A stretch of DNA of 64,000 bases from Pleodorina starrii. Lineage: Eukaryota; Chlorophyta; Chlorophyceae; Chlamydomonadales; Volvocaceae. Below the pieces are notes generated by a model. It saw only the letters and a list, made by a program, of their open reading frames with translations, was not told where the DNA came from and did no database searches. The DNA lies in the NCBI GenBank assembly GCA_030267565.1, contig BRXU01000002.1, forward strand, positions 3,657,501 to 3,721,500. The letters run 5' to 3'. Made by a program: the position numbers and the translations under genes. Position 1 is the first letter of the stretch. The number at the start of each line of letters is the position of its first letter. Positions 38,601 to 55,577 of the stretch are shown here, piece by piece.

Positions 38601-41204
38601 CCCCCGACGGGCCGTCCTCCCGAGTGGACCTGGTGCTCAGCTGTGTGGACAACTACGAGGCGAGGATCACAATCAACCAGGTGCGTGTGGGCGGGGGGAG
38701 GGGGGCGGGGGGGGGAGCCGGCCGCCGTCGCGTCGCGGATTGGCGATCGGGAAGGAGGACCGGCAGGCTGGGTTGGGCTGGGCTGGGCGGGGCTAGGCTG
38801 GGCTGGGCCTGTGGCGCTTGGTGGGCGGCACCGAGACAACATTTTGCGTTTGGCGCGCACCTGTCCGTCCACCTCCCGGGAGCGATCCTCTGCCCCGCTG
38901 TACAGTACAGTCTTTGGGCAGCTGGGGGCCGCTTGTTGTTGCTGCAGCCAGCACCAGGCACCAAGCACCAGGTACCAGGTACCAGGTACAGTCTTGGATA
39001 CCGGATGCCGCATTGCATTGCACTCGAACACAGCAGTCCGGCCCGGCGGGTCCTCCGGTTTGCATTTTGCAGTGAGGACAAGCCGCTGCCTCTGCCGCTG
39101 CCGCTGCTCCCGGTCCCGGTTCCGGTTCCGCAGGTTTGCCTGGAGCTGCGGCAGACGTGGATGGAGAGCGGCGTCAGCGAGGATGCGGTGGCGGGGCACA
39201 TCCAGGTGGGGTGGGGTGGCGGGTGGGGGATGGGTGGGGGTTGGGGTGGGGGATTCACTTGCTTGTGGTTGATTTCAGGTTCGAAAGAGGGTGGACGAGG
39301 GGGGGGGGGTAAAAGAGTGCACTCCTTGATACCCCTTTCGGCCCATTCGGACTGTTTCTCTCTTCCCCTGTCTCCTCCAGCCCTCTCGCTCCCCACCCAC
39401 CCCCCGCTCCCCCTCGCTCCCTAACGCCGTCTCCGTCCCTTCGCTGCGGTCTCTTCCTTCTTGCCCTCCTGCCCCCCTCCGCCCCCTCCCCTGGGGAGCA
39501 TATAACCCCCCTCCCCCTCCTCCCCCCACGGGCTCCGGCCTATACGTGGATAAACCCTGCCCCCCTCCCCCCCCCCTTCCCCCCTCCCCCCCCCATCCCC
39601 TCGCCCCCCCCTTCCCCCCGCCCCCCCTGCAGCTGCTTGTCCCCGGCAGCACCGCCTGCTTCCAGTGTGTGCCGCCGCTGGTGGTGGCGTCCGGCATCGA
39701 CGAGCGCACCCTGAAGCGCGAGGGCGTGTGCGCCGCCTCGCTGCCCACCACCATGGGCATCGTGGCGGGGATGCTGGTGCAGGCGGCGCTGAAGCACATG
39801 CTGGGTTTCGGAGCAGTGTCCAAGTGGGTCGGCAGAGGGGGGCGGCCGCGTGGGGCGGCGCGGCGCGGCGTGTCGGGGTGCTATCTTGTGCGGCGAGCGA
39901 GCGAGTGGCGTGCAGACACGTGTGCGCATTGCAGCAACACTTGACAGGATTGTTTGCCTTGTCGTACTATTGCGGCACACCTCGACCCTTGCGCCAGTAT
40001 GAAACCGCCAACCGCGACCAACCAACCCCTTGCGTCAGTACCAACCCACTAACCACCCAACCTTCAACCAACCAACCGTTTTCAGGTATCTCGGCTACAA
40101 CAGCCTCAAGGACTTCTTCCCCACCATGGAGATCAAGCCCTCGGTCGCATGCGTCAACGAGCTGTGCCGTACACTTACGGCGGAGGAGGAGGCGCGGCGG
40201 AACAGCCCCGAGGCGATCGCGGCGCGCGCGGCGGAGGAGGCGGCGGCCGCCGCCGCCGCGGCCGCGGCCGCGGCGACGCCGCTGCACGAGGAGAACGAGT
40301 GGGGGATAGAGGTGGTGAGCCGTTGGTGTTCTTTGGGGGAATTGGGGTGTTCAGTCATCTGGGGGGAGTGTCAGTCATCCCTCATCCGGGGGGAACTGGA
40401 AAGGAAGGGAAGGGAAGGGGGAGAAGGAGGAGGAGAAGAGGCTGGAGGGCAGGCAGGGGATCATGGTGCGAGGACTTGGACCCTGGGAGGGGCCGAGGGG
40501 TCGCGGCTTACCGGTGCCGGTGCCCTCCCTTGCCATTGTTGATCTGTTGGTTGGGTGGGCTCCAGACTCTCATAGGAGGGGGGCCCGGCCGTGCAGCGGA
40601 GGGGGGGGGGGGGAGGCGGCGGGCGCGCCTAGATGCGGCCATGCCGCAGGCACTTGACGGGCTTCCCTCTCACCCCTTTGGCCGCTCCCTCCTCCGCCGT
40701 TCCCACTTGCACAGTCACACACCGCTGCTCGCCCCCTCCCTCCCCCCTCCACCTGGCACCGCCGCCTCGAACACGCTTTCCTTCGCCTCAGCTGCGGTTC
40801 CCAATCCCACCCCCCGCCCCACCCTCTCCGCCACCGCCTCCACCGCCACCGCTGCCGCTGCCCTTTCGCCCCTCCCCCAGCTCCCAGACGAGCTCCCCTC
40901 CGGCGCCGCGCCCGGCGCGTCCTCCTCCTCCTCCACCCCCACGCCCACCCCCGCCTCCGCCTCCGCCGCGGATCTCAGCAACCCACAGCAGCAGCAGCAG
41001 CAGCAGCAGGGGCAGCAGGGGCAGGGGCAGGGGCAGGCGCTCGCCGAGGGGTTGGAGTTCTCGCTGCCCGCGGATCGGGGCGTGGACGCGGCCACTCTGG
41101 AGGCGGAGGGTATCCGGGGGGTGGAGGGCAGCATGGAAGACCTCATGGCGCAGCTGGCGGCGGCGCAGGCAACGGGCGGCGGCAGCGGCAGCGGGGGGAA
41201 CTGA
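35642..41204 (+). CDS. UBA5: UBA5, UFM1-activating E1 enzyme
   Basis: Eleven exons: 35642-35818, 36078-36130, 36504-36774, 37337-37467, 37737-37788, 38125-38181, 38570-38680, 39134-39205, 39633-39823, 40086-40314 and 40881-41204; phases agree and give 555 residues. The match to plant and animal UBA5 is strong: [20 protein letters not shown], the nucleotide loop [44 protein letters not shown], the zinc cysteines in CFQC and CVNELC, and the catalytic cysteine in [14 protein letters not shown]. The tail keeps WGIEV, like the UFM1/UFC1-binding segment, and ends with [14 protein letters not shown]. The enzyme adenylates UFM1, forms a thioester and passes it to UFC1, in cytosol and at the ER. The intron after 37788 appears to use a GC donor (CAG|GCAGGC). 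The linker 40881-41060 is Ser/Pro/Gln-rich. The first two exons lie in the tandem duplication. Confidence 0.95.
36846..36890 (+). repeat. Solo end of the intronic CCGCAGCGG element
   Basis: Core CTAAAGACGAAAACCGCAGC with GGTG and CGGAGGCGG following, in UBA5 intron 3. It resembles the ends at 586 and 24119 but has no clear partner in the same intron. Confidence 0.5.
36884..37031 (+). repeat. (GGGT)n microsatellite
   Basis: GGTGGGTGGGTG runs interrupted by ATGGGAGGTGG, in UBA5 intron 3. The G-rich strand is the transcribed-sense strand and could form quadruplexes. Confidence 0.95.
39419..39460 (-). repeat. Solo inverted end of the CCGCAGCGG element plus dispersed word
   Basis: In UBA5 intron 8, AACGCCGTCTCCGTCCCTTC then GCTGCGGTCTC is the reverse complement of the element end. 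About 75 bases on (39535-39556) lies a copy of CCTATACGTGGATAA. Two dispersed families therefore share one intron. Confidence 0.5.
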
Positions 41205-47581
<6,377 letters not shown>

Positions 47582-48355
47582 TGTTAATGGAATGTTAATT
47601 CGTACTATATTTTCTGTCACTGTGCCCTTTTTGTGAACGGAGAAGGAGCCAAACTATGACGCGGATTCACAGGGGTGGGCGGCTCACCCATCCGGAGGGC
47701 GCCCCCAAGTGGAAGATGGGAGCGGACATGAAGTGTGAGGAAGTGGCACTGACTAGGCAGGGCCTACGGCGAGCCAGCGCCTGAAATCAGCAACACGGCC
47801 AAGCCCGGCCGTAACCGGCCAATCCACCAGGATCCACCTTCAGGCTCACGATCCTCACGCGCCGCAAATCAACCAAGCGAGCGGCTCGCCAGGGCGAGCC
47901 TCAGAGGAATGATAGGTATTCCAGCTTAGAACGCTGCGTAAAATGATTTGAGGGCCTGGGTGTTTGGCTCTAGGCCCTTTGGACCCGCGGGTCCCAGGCC
48001 TCCCGCCCTTCGAATAAGGAAAAATGGTCGACAGTTATGATGACCCTTTCACATAACGGGACATGAAAAGATTATATTTAACAGCAGTTTGCTTGTTGTG
48101 GCGTGTAAAGATTGCGCTTGGCGGAGATATTACACTTGTACGGTTGTTTGATTCGTTCGGTTAGGGTCTTTCGGTCGATGGCGTCAACATCACGGGCGTC
48201 ACGGCAGAGCCACAGACTTGCATCCCCAAAGTGATCTTTGAGAAAAATATTATCCACGTATCGTTGCAGTTCCCGTCTGAAGCACACCGTGACGAGAGAC
48301 TCCAAAAATTCTGACCGATCGGCATTCTGCCGCCCGCTGCTGCTGAACTGAAGCC
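47582..48355. promoter_or_regulatory. Divergent promoter region, GH32 (-) / GH85 (+)
   Basis: About 0.77 kb between the probable GH32 start and the GH85 ATG. It is AT-richer than its flanks, with a TATATTTT-like stretch near 47605 and a copy of the palindrome GACCCGCGGGTC at 47992. Two glycosidase genes diverge from it, so co-expression is plausible but not shown. Confidence 0.55.
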
Positions 48356-50946
48356 ATGGGGAGGCGAGGCCGCTCCTTTTTCGGCCTCGTTGTTGTTGGA
48401 TGTGGCGCCGTGGCGCTTTACTTGTGGCGGAACCGCCGGAAGTACCGCGCTTTCCTTGCAGCAAGCGACTGCGTGCGGGAGTTCGTGAAGAAGACTCTCA
48501 GGCAGCAGGTATGATCCTTCCCTGTGCTGACTGTGCCGTGGGGGCCACGTGCTAGTGACTCGGTCCAACGCCAAATTTCTCGTTGATGTCGCGTGCGCGC
48601 CACGTGCAGGCGGAGACCGAGCTGGAAGATGCGTTGCCAAAACAAATCATTACAGGTGCTTAAAACCTTGGTTGCATGTTATGCGACCTGCGACTCGCAA
48701 CCCGCCCCATGCCGACGCAACGTAACGCCATTTCTCGCGAAAGCACAACTTGGGTGTTTTTAAACCCCGTCCGGTGCGCGGTCTAACGTCAAGCTGCCTG
48801 TCCATTACCCTGCCTCCGTTACCCTGCCCCCTGATCTAACCTGACCTGACCTGACCTGACCTGACCTGCCGCCCAAACTCTCCTCTTCCCCCCTCCCCCC
48901 TCGCGGCCCCCCCTCCTCAGGCCTGGAGGCCCCCGAGTCCCGCCCTCTCTCCACCCTGGAGCAGTTCCGCTCCTGGAGCCCCACCGACCCGGATGCGCCC
49001 TTTTGTCAGACATACAACGCGCCGCTGATGGCGCCTCAGCAGCCGCAGCCGCAGGCGGGTGCCGGCGGTGATGCAGCATTGGTTGGCGGCGGCGGCGGCA
49101 GCGGCGGCGGCACTTCTGGTGTTGGGTTGGGTTGCGATCGTCCCCGGCTGTTGGTGTGTCACGACATGATGGGCGGCTACCTGGAGGACCGCTGGGTGCA
49201 GGGCGCCGCGGATCCGGGGTTCTTCAGGTGGGTGGGACCAGCGGGATCAGCCGCTGTCGGTGGCGGGGCCCACTGTGACGGCATCGGACGAACTGGACTG
49301 GACTGGACTGCTCTCGCGAAGATTGACAGCTGACAGTCTCGATCACCGGAATCTCCCCCCTCCACCCACCCACCCCCTCCACCCCCTCCACCCCCACCCA
49401 CCACCCACCACCACCCACCCACCCACCCCCCTTCAAGGCTGTGGCAGTGGGACCAGATCGACGCCTTCATCTACTTCTCCCACCACCTCGTCACACTGCC
49501 GCCACCAGGATGGATCGCGGCGGCGCACCGGAACGGAGTGCGGGTGGGTGGGGTGGGTGGGGTGGCGGAACTGGGTGGGCGTTCGACTGGTTGGTTGGTT
49601 GGTTGGATGATTTCGTGGGTTCTCAGAGACACCCCCCTCCCCCCCCCTCCCCCTCCCTTCCCTCCCCCCCAGGTCCTAGGTACCTTCATCACCGAGTGGG
49701 CACTCGGCCGCAGCCGCTGCGAGGCTCTGCTGTCCTCCCCCGCCGCCGCCCGCACCGCCGCCGACCGTCTGACCGCCCTGGCCGCCCACCACGGCTTCGA
49801 GGGCTGGCTGGTCAACATCGAGAACGGACTGCGGCGGGAGCTGGTGCCGCACCTGGCCACCTTCCTGGGCCACCTGAGGGCGCGGATGGCGGCGGTGGTG
49901 GGGCCGCAGGCGATGGTGGTGTGGTGGGTCCCGGGGGGGTAGGGGGTGGGGGGGTGCGGGGGTGGGGCCCCACAGTGGGTTGAGGTGGGGGGCTTCAGGG
50001 TTTTAGCGGTGAGAGAGAGGGAGGGAGGGAGGGAGGGCTAATAAAGACAAAACCGCAGCGGAGGGGCGGAGGGGATTTGTGTGTGTCAGTGTGTGGAGGG
50101 ATCTCTCTACCCGCTCCGTGAGGGAGGGAGGGAGGGAGGGAGGGAGGGAGGGAGGGAGGGAGGGAGGGAGGGAGGGAGGGAGGGAGGGAGGGAGGGAGGG
50201 AGGGAGGGAGGGAGGGCGCACGGACAGCGCCTCCCCCCCCCCTCGACCATCTTGCCACGTGCCGCCCACAGTCCATCTATCATCCTGCCCTGTCTCCCGT
50301 CCTTGTCTTCCTGCCGTATGCCGTACCGTCGTACAGGTACGACGCCATCACGACGGAGGGCAAGCTGGCCTGGCAGGACGGCCTCACTCGCCTCAATGCG
50401 CCCTTCTTCGACGCGGCCGATGCGCTGTTCGTAAACTACCGGTGGGGGGAGGCAGCGCCGGCGGCGGTGGCGGCGGCGGCGGGCAGCCGGGCCGCGGACG
50501 TCTTCATGGGCGTGGACGTCTTTGGACGGGGCTCCTACGGCGGCGGAAAGGTGCGGATACGGCATACGGTACGGCACGGCTGCCGTGCACTGCGCTGCGA
50601 GTCGTCGCCATCTCCTAAACCCAACATTTGGGGGGGGGGGGCTGGAGGGGGGGATATGTCCGCTCAGTCATCCATCCAGCTGCCCTAAACCCCTAAACCC
50701 TCCCCCCCTGGACCCTCTCTCTGTCCCGCTGTCAGGACAACTGCCACGTGGCCCTCCACGCCGCCCGGTCCGCGGGTCTGTCCTCTGCGTTGTTCGCCCC
50801 GGGCTGGGTGTTCGAGGAATTCCCCCGGGACACATTCGCGCAGCGCCAGGAGAGATTCTGGGCCAAGGTGGGGGGTGGGGGACCGGGTGGGGGGTGGGGT
50901 GCGCGGATGTATGCCGGTGGGTCGGTGGGTCAACCTTACCGCCACC

Positions 50947-50980
<34 letters not shown>

Positions 50981-53900
50981 TCTCCCGCCTCCCCGTCCTC
51001 CTCTCCCCCACAACCCTCAACCAACCCCAAAATCTTCTCTTTAGTTCAAACCTTTCACCCAGCCCTTCCCGGCCCTCCCTTTCCCGCACATCGTACACGT
51101 CGTACACACACGCTCTGTCGTACAACCGTGTCTCCTGTCCCCCCCAGATCCGCTCCGTGTGGCCCGCCCGGCCCGCGCTGCTGCAGCGACTGCCGCTCGC
51201 CAGCTGCTTCAACGGCGGGTCGGGTCGGGGGGTGTGGGTGGAGGGAGTGCGGGTGAGCAGTGCGCCCTGGTTTAATCTGGCAGCACAGGACCCGGTGGCG
51301 GCGACCAGTCCTTCAGCGGGGGCGGAGGAGGAACAGGTGCGTGTGCGGGTGTGTGTATGTGGGAGGGGTGGGGGGGGAGGGTACCAATGAAACGTTGCAC
51401 TCTGCCGTTGCACTCCGCCGCCATTCCTACCGTTTACCCCCAACCCCATCCCGCCTTCCCTTCCTCCCCCCGAACCCTCACCGCCTCTCCACCCGCGCAT
51501 TCCCCCGCACCCCTTCGACCCCTTCTGCAACCCCCTCTTTCTCACCGCAGGCGCCCCTCGCGTCCCCCTCCGCCCTCCCCGCGGGTCCCGTCACCGCCGC
51601 CACCGCCCCAAGCCCCCTGACCGTCCGCCCCACCCACCACCTGGCCTTCTGCGGCGGTTCCTGTCTGTCCCTGACCCTGGCACCGCCGGAGGAGGCGGAG
51701 GCGGGCGCGGAGGGCCAGGCGGCGCCGCCGCCGCCCACCGCCGCCGCCGGGCCCTGGCTCCACGACCTCTACTCCGCCCACCTGCCCGTGCCGCCCGCCG
51801 GCCTGGATCTGTCGTACACCGTCGCGTGCGCTGGTGCCAGCCGCGTGGCGGTGTTGTTGCGAACGGCGCCGCCAGGGGGGGCGGCGGGCGGGCCGCCCGC
51901 GCCGCTGCCGGCGGCGACAGCGGCGGCGGGCGATGCTGGTGGTGGTGGTGGTGGTGGCCCGCGGGTCGGTTTGGCGGTGGGGCCCTGGGGTCCTGGCGAC
52001 CGGGCGGTTGTTGAGGCGCTGCGGCGGGCAGGTGAGGGTGTGGAGGGAGGGACGGAGGGAGGGAGGGAGGGAGGGTTTCGTGCGGGAGCGCGATGCCCTC
52101 CCCCCCCCCCCACACACACATCATGGGTATCGCGCCTCGAGGCAGGCGGCCCCCCCGGGCCTCATCACATTTCATCTCGTCTCCACTGAAGATGTACCCT
52201 AAGTGAGCCATCATTCAACCCCGCGGATGCCGCCATACAGCACCCGGCTTCAACAATGAATGCGAGCAGCTCCGAAACTTAACAACGGACACCCCCCACC
52301 CCTCCACCTGCCCAACCCCCGGGGGGGACAGGCTACTCGTGCATCGCCTGCCCCACGACCCCCACCGGCGCCACCACTCGCCCTCTTCCCGACCTCGGCG
52401 CAACCGCCACCACCGCCACCACCGCCCCTGCCGCCACGTCGTCGTCGGCGGCGGCGGCAGCTGCATCATCCGCCCCCGCCGGCCTTCCCTGGATTACCTG
52501 CTGCGCGCACCTGCCGTACAACCTGCTCGCGGAGTCGGCGAGCGACGCCCTCGGCGGCGCCGTTGTCACAGCTGTCGGGATAGTTTGCTACCGGACGGCG
52601 GCCGGCGGCGCCGGCGGCGCTCCGGCGGCGGCGGCGGTGGGCGGAGGCGCTCCCGGCGGCGGCGGCGGCGGCGGCAGCGGTCGGTTGTCCGCGCGAGGCA
52701 GCACCACCGGCTTTGCGGCGGCGGCGGCGGCGGTTGGCGGCCTGGAGGGCTGTGAAGGGGCGCCTTACCAAGCCTTCCTCGGTGGGTTTGGCTTTCGTTT
52801 AATTGGTTGCTGGGTTTGCTGCTTGGGCGGGTGGTGTTGTTTTCGTTTACGGTACCCCTCCTGACCCTTCCCCCTCCCGGGCCCCCCTCCGCCCCCCCAG
52901 GCCGCCTGGCCCTTCGCGAGCACCGCCCCACTGCCACCGCACCCAGCACCGGCACCGGTACCGGCAGCCACCCCAATCCCCTCCTGAAGGGTCCCGCCGC
53001 ACTGCCGGAGGCGACCCCGCCACCGCCGGCGGCCGGCGCAGAGCCGTCGACCGCCGCCGCCGCGTCGGCCGCCGCCGCCGCGGCGGCGGGACAGCTGGGC
53101 CTGCCATTGGCGGCGGCCGCGCCGCCGCCGCCGCCCGCGCCGCCACTCTCCGGCGCCTACTGCTTCCGGGTTCACTGGGGCCGGCCCGGCGACAGCCGAC
53201 CCAGATCGCTGCGGGCGTCATTCGCCTCACTCGCCGGCGTCGGCGCGGCGGCGGCGGCGACGGCAGCGGCGGCGGCGGCCGACATTGACCCACGGGTCAG
53301 TGGGGAGCTGGTGGACTCGGGCGACGGCGTCGAGGTCGACGAGGAGGAGGACGAGGACTGGGAGCGCTCTAGCGGTGGCGGCGGCGGCGGCGGCACCGCT
53401 GGCGGCTCGCCGGTCAAAGTGATGGCGCCCAGTGGCGGCGGCGGCGGCGACGGTGATGGCGACGGCGACGTAACGCTCGGCGGTGGCGAGGACGGCGGCG
53501 GCGACGCGGAGGGCGCGCGGCTGCTGACGTGCGAGCTGAGCTGGGAGCCGCAGTTCGAGGGCTCGTACGGCACGCCGCGGCACCGGTCGTACCACGTCTG
53601 GGCGCACTTCAGCGCCTCGGAGGCGCCGGCGGCGACGACGATGGGGGCGACGGTGGCGACGCCCAGCGGCGGCGGCAGCGCCGCCGCCGCCGCCGCCGCA
53701 GGTTCTGGAGGGCGGCTGCCACCGGCAAAGGCGGCGGCGGCGGCGGCGGGTTCCTCCTCCGGCGGCACCGGATTGGCTCGTGGAGATGCCAAGGACAGCG
53801 CCTGGGAGGTGAGGTGGGGGGAGGGGGGAGGAGAGGCGCTCGGTGTGCAGTCGTGACGCCGGCATCCTGGGGGGTTTTGGGGGGAGGCTCGGCGCCTTGA

Positions 53901-54474
53901 GCTGCAAGCATGCGGGGTCGTGCACACATACACACGCACGCACTGACACACACACACACACACACAACGCACCGACACGCAATACACATGCGCCTTGAGG
54001 TGGCCCTCCAGCCCTCCAGCCCTGACTGCCATCCTCCACTTCTCACATGTGCAGGCGCGGCAAGTCACGTCTCATCGCCCCAAGCCCCCGCCCTCCCTTG
54101 CCCACACCCCTGGCCTGGCAGTTGCAACCAGTACCAACTCCGCATTGCACGACTACAACCCTAACCCAACCCAACCCCAACCCCAACCCCAACCCCAACC
54201 CCAACCCCAACCCAACCCCAACCCCAACCCCAACCCACCTCACCCCACACCCCTCCCCCACGTCCGCGTGCCTCTTCAGTTGCTCCACCCCGACTGGAGC
54301 GGCGCTGTGTGGGCGGGCGAGGCGTTCGTGGCTCGCTACCGGCTGGTGCAACTGGAGGTGCCGGGCTGGGCGAGGTGTGTGAGTCTGCTGGTGCAGCCCG
54401 TCAGCTGGCAGGGGGCGGAGGCGGCGCAGCAGCTGCAGCCGCTGGCCAGGCTGCCGGTGCCGACACTCCAGTAG
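48356..54474 (+). CDS. GH85 endo-beta-N-acetylglucosaminidase (ENGase)
   Basis: Twelve exons: 48356-48508, 48610-48655, 48921-49227, 49438-49543, 49673-49923, 50337-50550, 50736-50867, 51148-51336, 51551-52031, 52332-52781, 52901-53808 and 54280-54474; phases agree, 1,143 residues. The first exon encodes a basic start, then a hydrophobic helix (FFGLVVVGCGAVALYLW) followed by RNRRK, a probable membrane anchor not expected in the usual cytosolic ENGase. GH85 motifs follow: LLVCHDMMGGYLEDRWVQG, FIYFSHHLVTLPPPGW, VLGTFITEW, GWLVNIENG (catalytic Asn and Glu), VVWYDAIT, LFVNYRW, ADVFMGVDVFGRGSYGGGK and SALFAPGWVFEEF. GH85 enzymes cut the chitobiose core of N-glycans. The C-terminal half is bulked by Ala/Gly insertions, and its last exon is PDWSGAVWAGEAF-like, typical of the accessory beta domain. 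The intron before the last exon is filled by a CCAACCC repeat. Confidence 0.9.
50041..50078 (+). repeat. Solo end of the CCGCAGCGG element
   Basis: TAATAAAGACAAAACCGCAG then CGGAGGGGCGGAGG in GH85 intron 5, directly upstream of the GAGG repeat. Confidence 0.5.
50120..50216 (+). repeat. (GAGG)n microsatellite
   Basis: About 24 units of GGGA/GAGG without interruption in GH85 intron 5. Confidence 0.95.
54160..54238 (+). repeat. (AACCCC)n repeat
   Basis: AACCCAACCC grading into AACCCCAACCCC, in the last GH85 intron, upstream of the acceptor at 54279. Confidence 0.95.
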
Positions 54475-54611
54475 GGAGGGGAGGCTTGAGGGAGGAGGAG
54501 GCGGTGGTGCAAAGGACGAGGGAGAGGGTGAAGGAGGCGAGGAGGGGCGAGGAGAGGAGGGGCGCTGTCCAGGTCTGCAGGGGGGCGGGGTAGGGGCGGG
54601 GCGGGGCTTGG

Positions 54612-54616
54612 TGTAA
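54612..54616 (+). terminator. TGTAA poly(A) signal of GH85 gene
   Basis: TGTAA lies 138 bases after the GH85 stop, the usual algal polyadenylation word at a usual distance. Confidence 0.65.
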
Positions 54617-54753
54617 TGCAGATGTCTAGGTCTGCAGGAGGGGAGGGGCGGGCCGGGATGGGCCCGGGAGGGGAGCGGGGTGCCCGGCCGAGCGCGGTTG
54701 GTGGCGGTAGGTAGGGAGGCAGGCAGGCAGGCAGCAGGGAGATTGCAATCGCA

Positions 54754-54813
54754 GGATGGAGCGGGATGGAGCGGGATGGAGCGGGATGGAGCGGGATGGA
54801 GCGGGATGGAGCG
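54754..54813 (+). repeat. 10-bp tandem repeat (GGATGGAGCG)6
   Basis: Six near-perfect 10-bp units between the GH85 3' end and the Nudix gene. Confidence 0.95.
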
Positions 54814-55577
54814 GGGAGCCCTGCTCATTAGTTGTTGCCGAGTTGCAGTGACCGGTTTGGGGGGAAAGGGGGAGGGGTGGCCTGCAGGTAAAAGCTTGGA
54901 CCGCAGATTGCGGGTTTGTCTTTCTTCGTTTCGAAATGTGGTCGCCCGGGTCTCGATGTGCGCGGGGATCGTGGCAGGGCAGGCGATTAGCGGCGGGGCC
55001 GACCCCGACCCCGACGTGTGCGTGTGCGTGTGTGTTTTCGAGGTCGTATTGTCACCAGGAGGGAGCGCACGGGAGGGATTCGCCCCTTCAAGCTTTGCCG
55101 ACCAGTTTGTCGACTTTCCGGCCCTTCAACCCGGGTTTCTGCTGTCCAATAACGAATTATGGGTTTACCAGGGCGAGGTTTTCATGCGCGCCGGCCCCCC
55201 CGGGAACGATTCAGGCAGGCCGTGTGGGTTATTTGAGGGGCGGCCCGCACCGGCACCCGCTTCTTTTTTGGCTGGCGGGCGTGCGGCGCGGCGTGTGCAT
55301 GGTACCTGACCGTTTTGAATAACATTTTTTCGCGCGGCTGCATCGTACGTCCGTATGTATGGGACGGCTCGGGCCGCGTGTGTATTTTGAGGGTTCCGGC
55401 CGTCCGGCGGCGGCGTAACAAACTGACGGTTTTATTTGCTCGCGCAGTACGGCTGATCGCGCCGTCGTCGAGCGTCGGTTCCTGGGCTTGCTTGACCTTG
55501 AGGCAGGAAAACCTTTTCCGGCACGCTCCTGTCATTCAGCGTCACGTTATGTTGTCCTCCTAAGTGCGAAGGCCAGT
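54814..55577. other. Intergenic region and promoter of the NUDT20/24-like gene
   Basis: No coding exon is recognised. The right part is AT-richer and probably holds promoter and 5' UTR. Confidence 0.5.

Noticed and set aside
54055..54270. Extra GH85 exon after the acceptor-like site near 54054
   Set aside because: The frame is open but consists of a non-conserved Pro-rich stretch and the AACCCC repeat; direct splicing from 53808 to 54280 is in phase and gives a typical GH85 tail.
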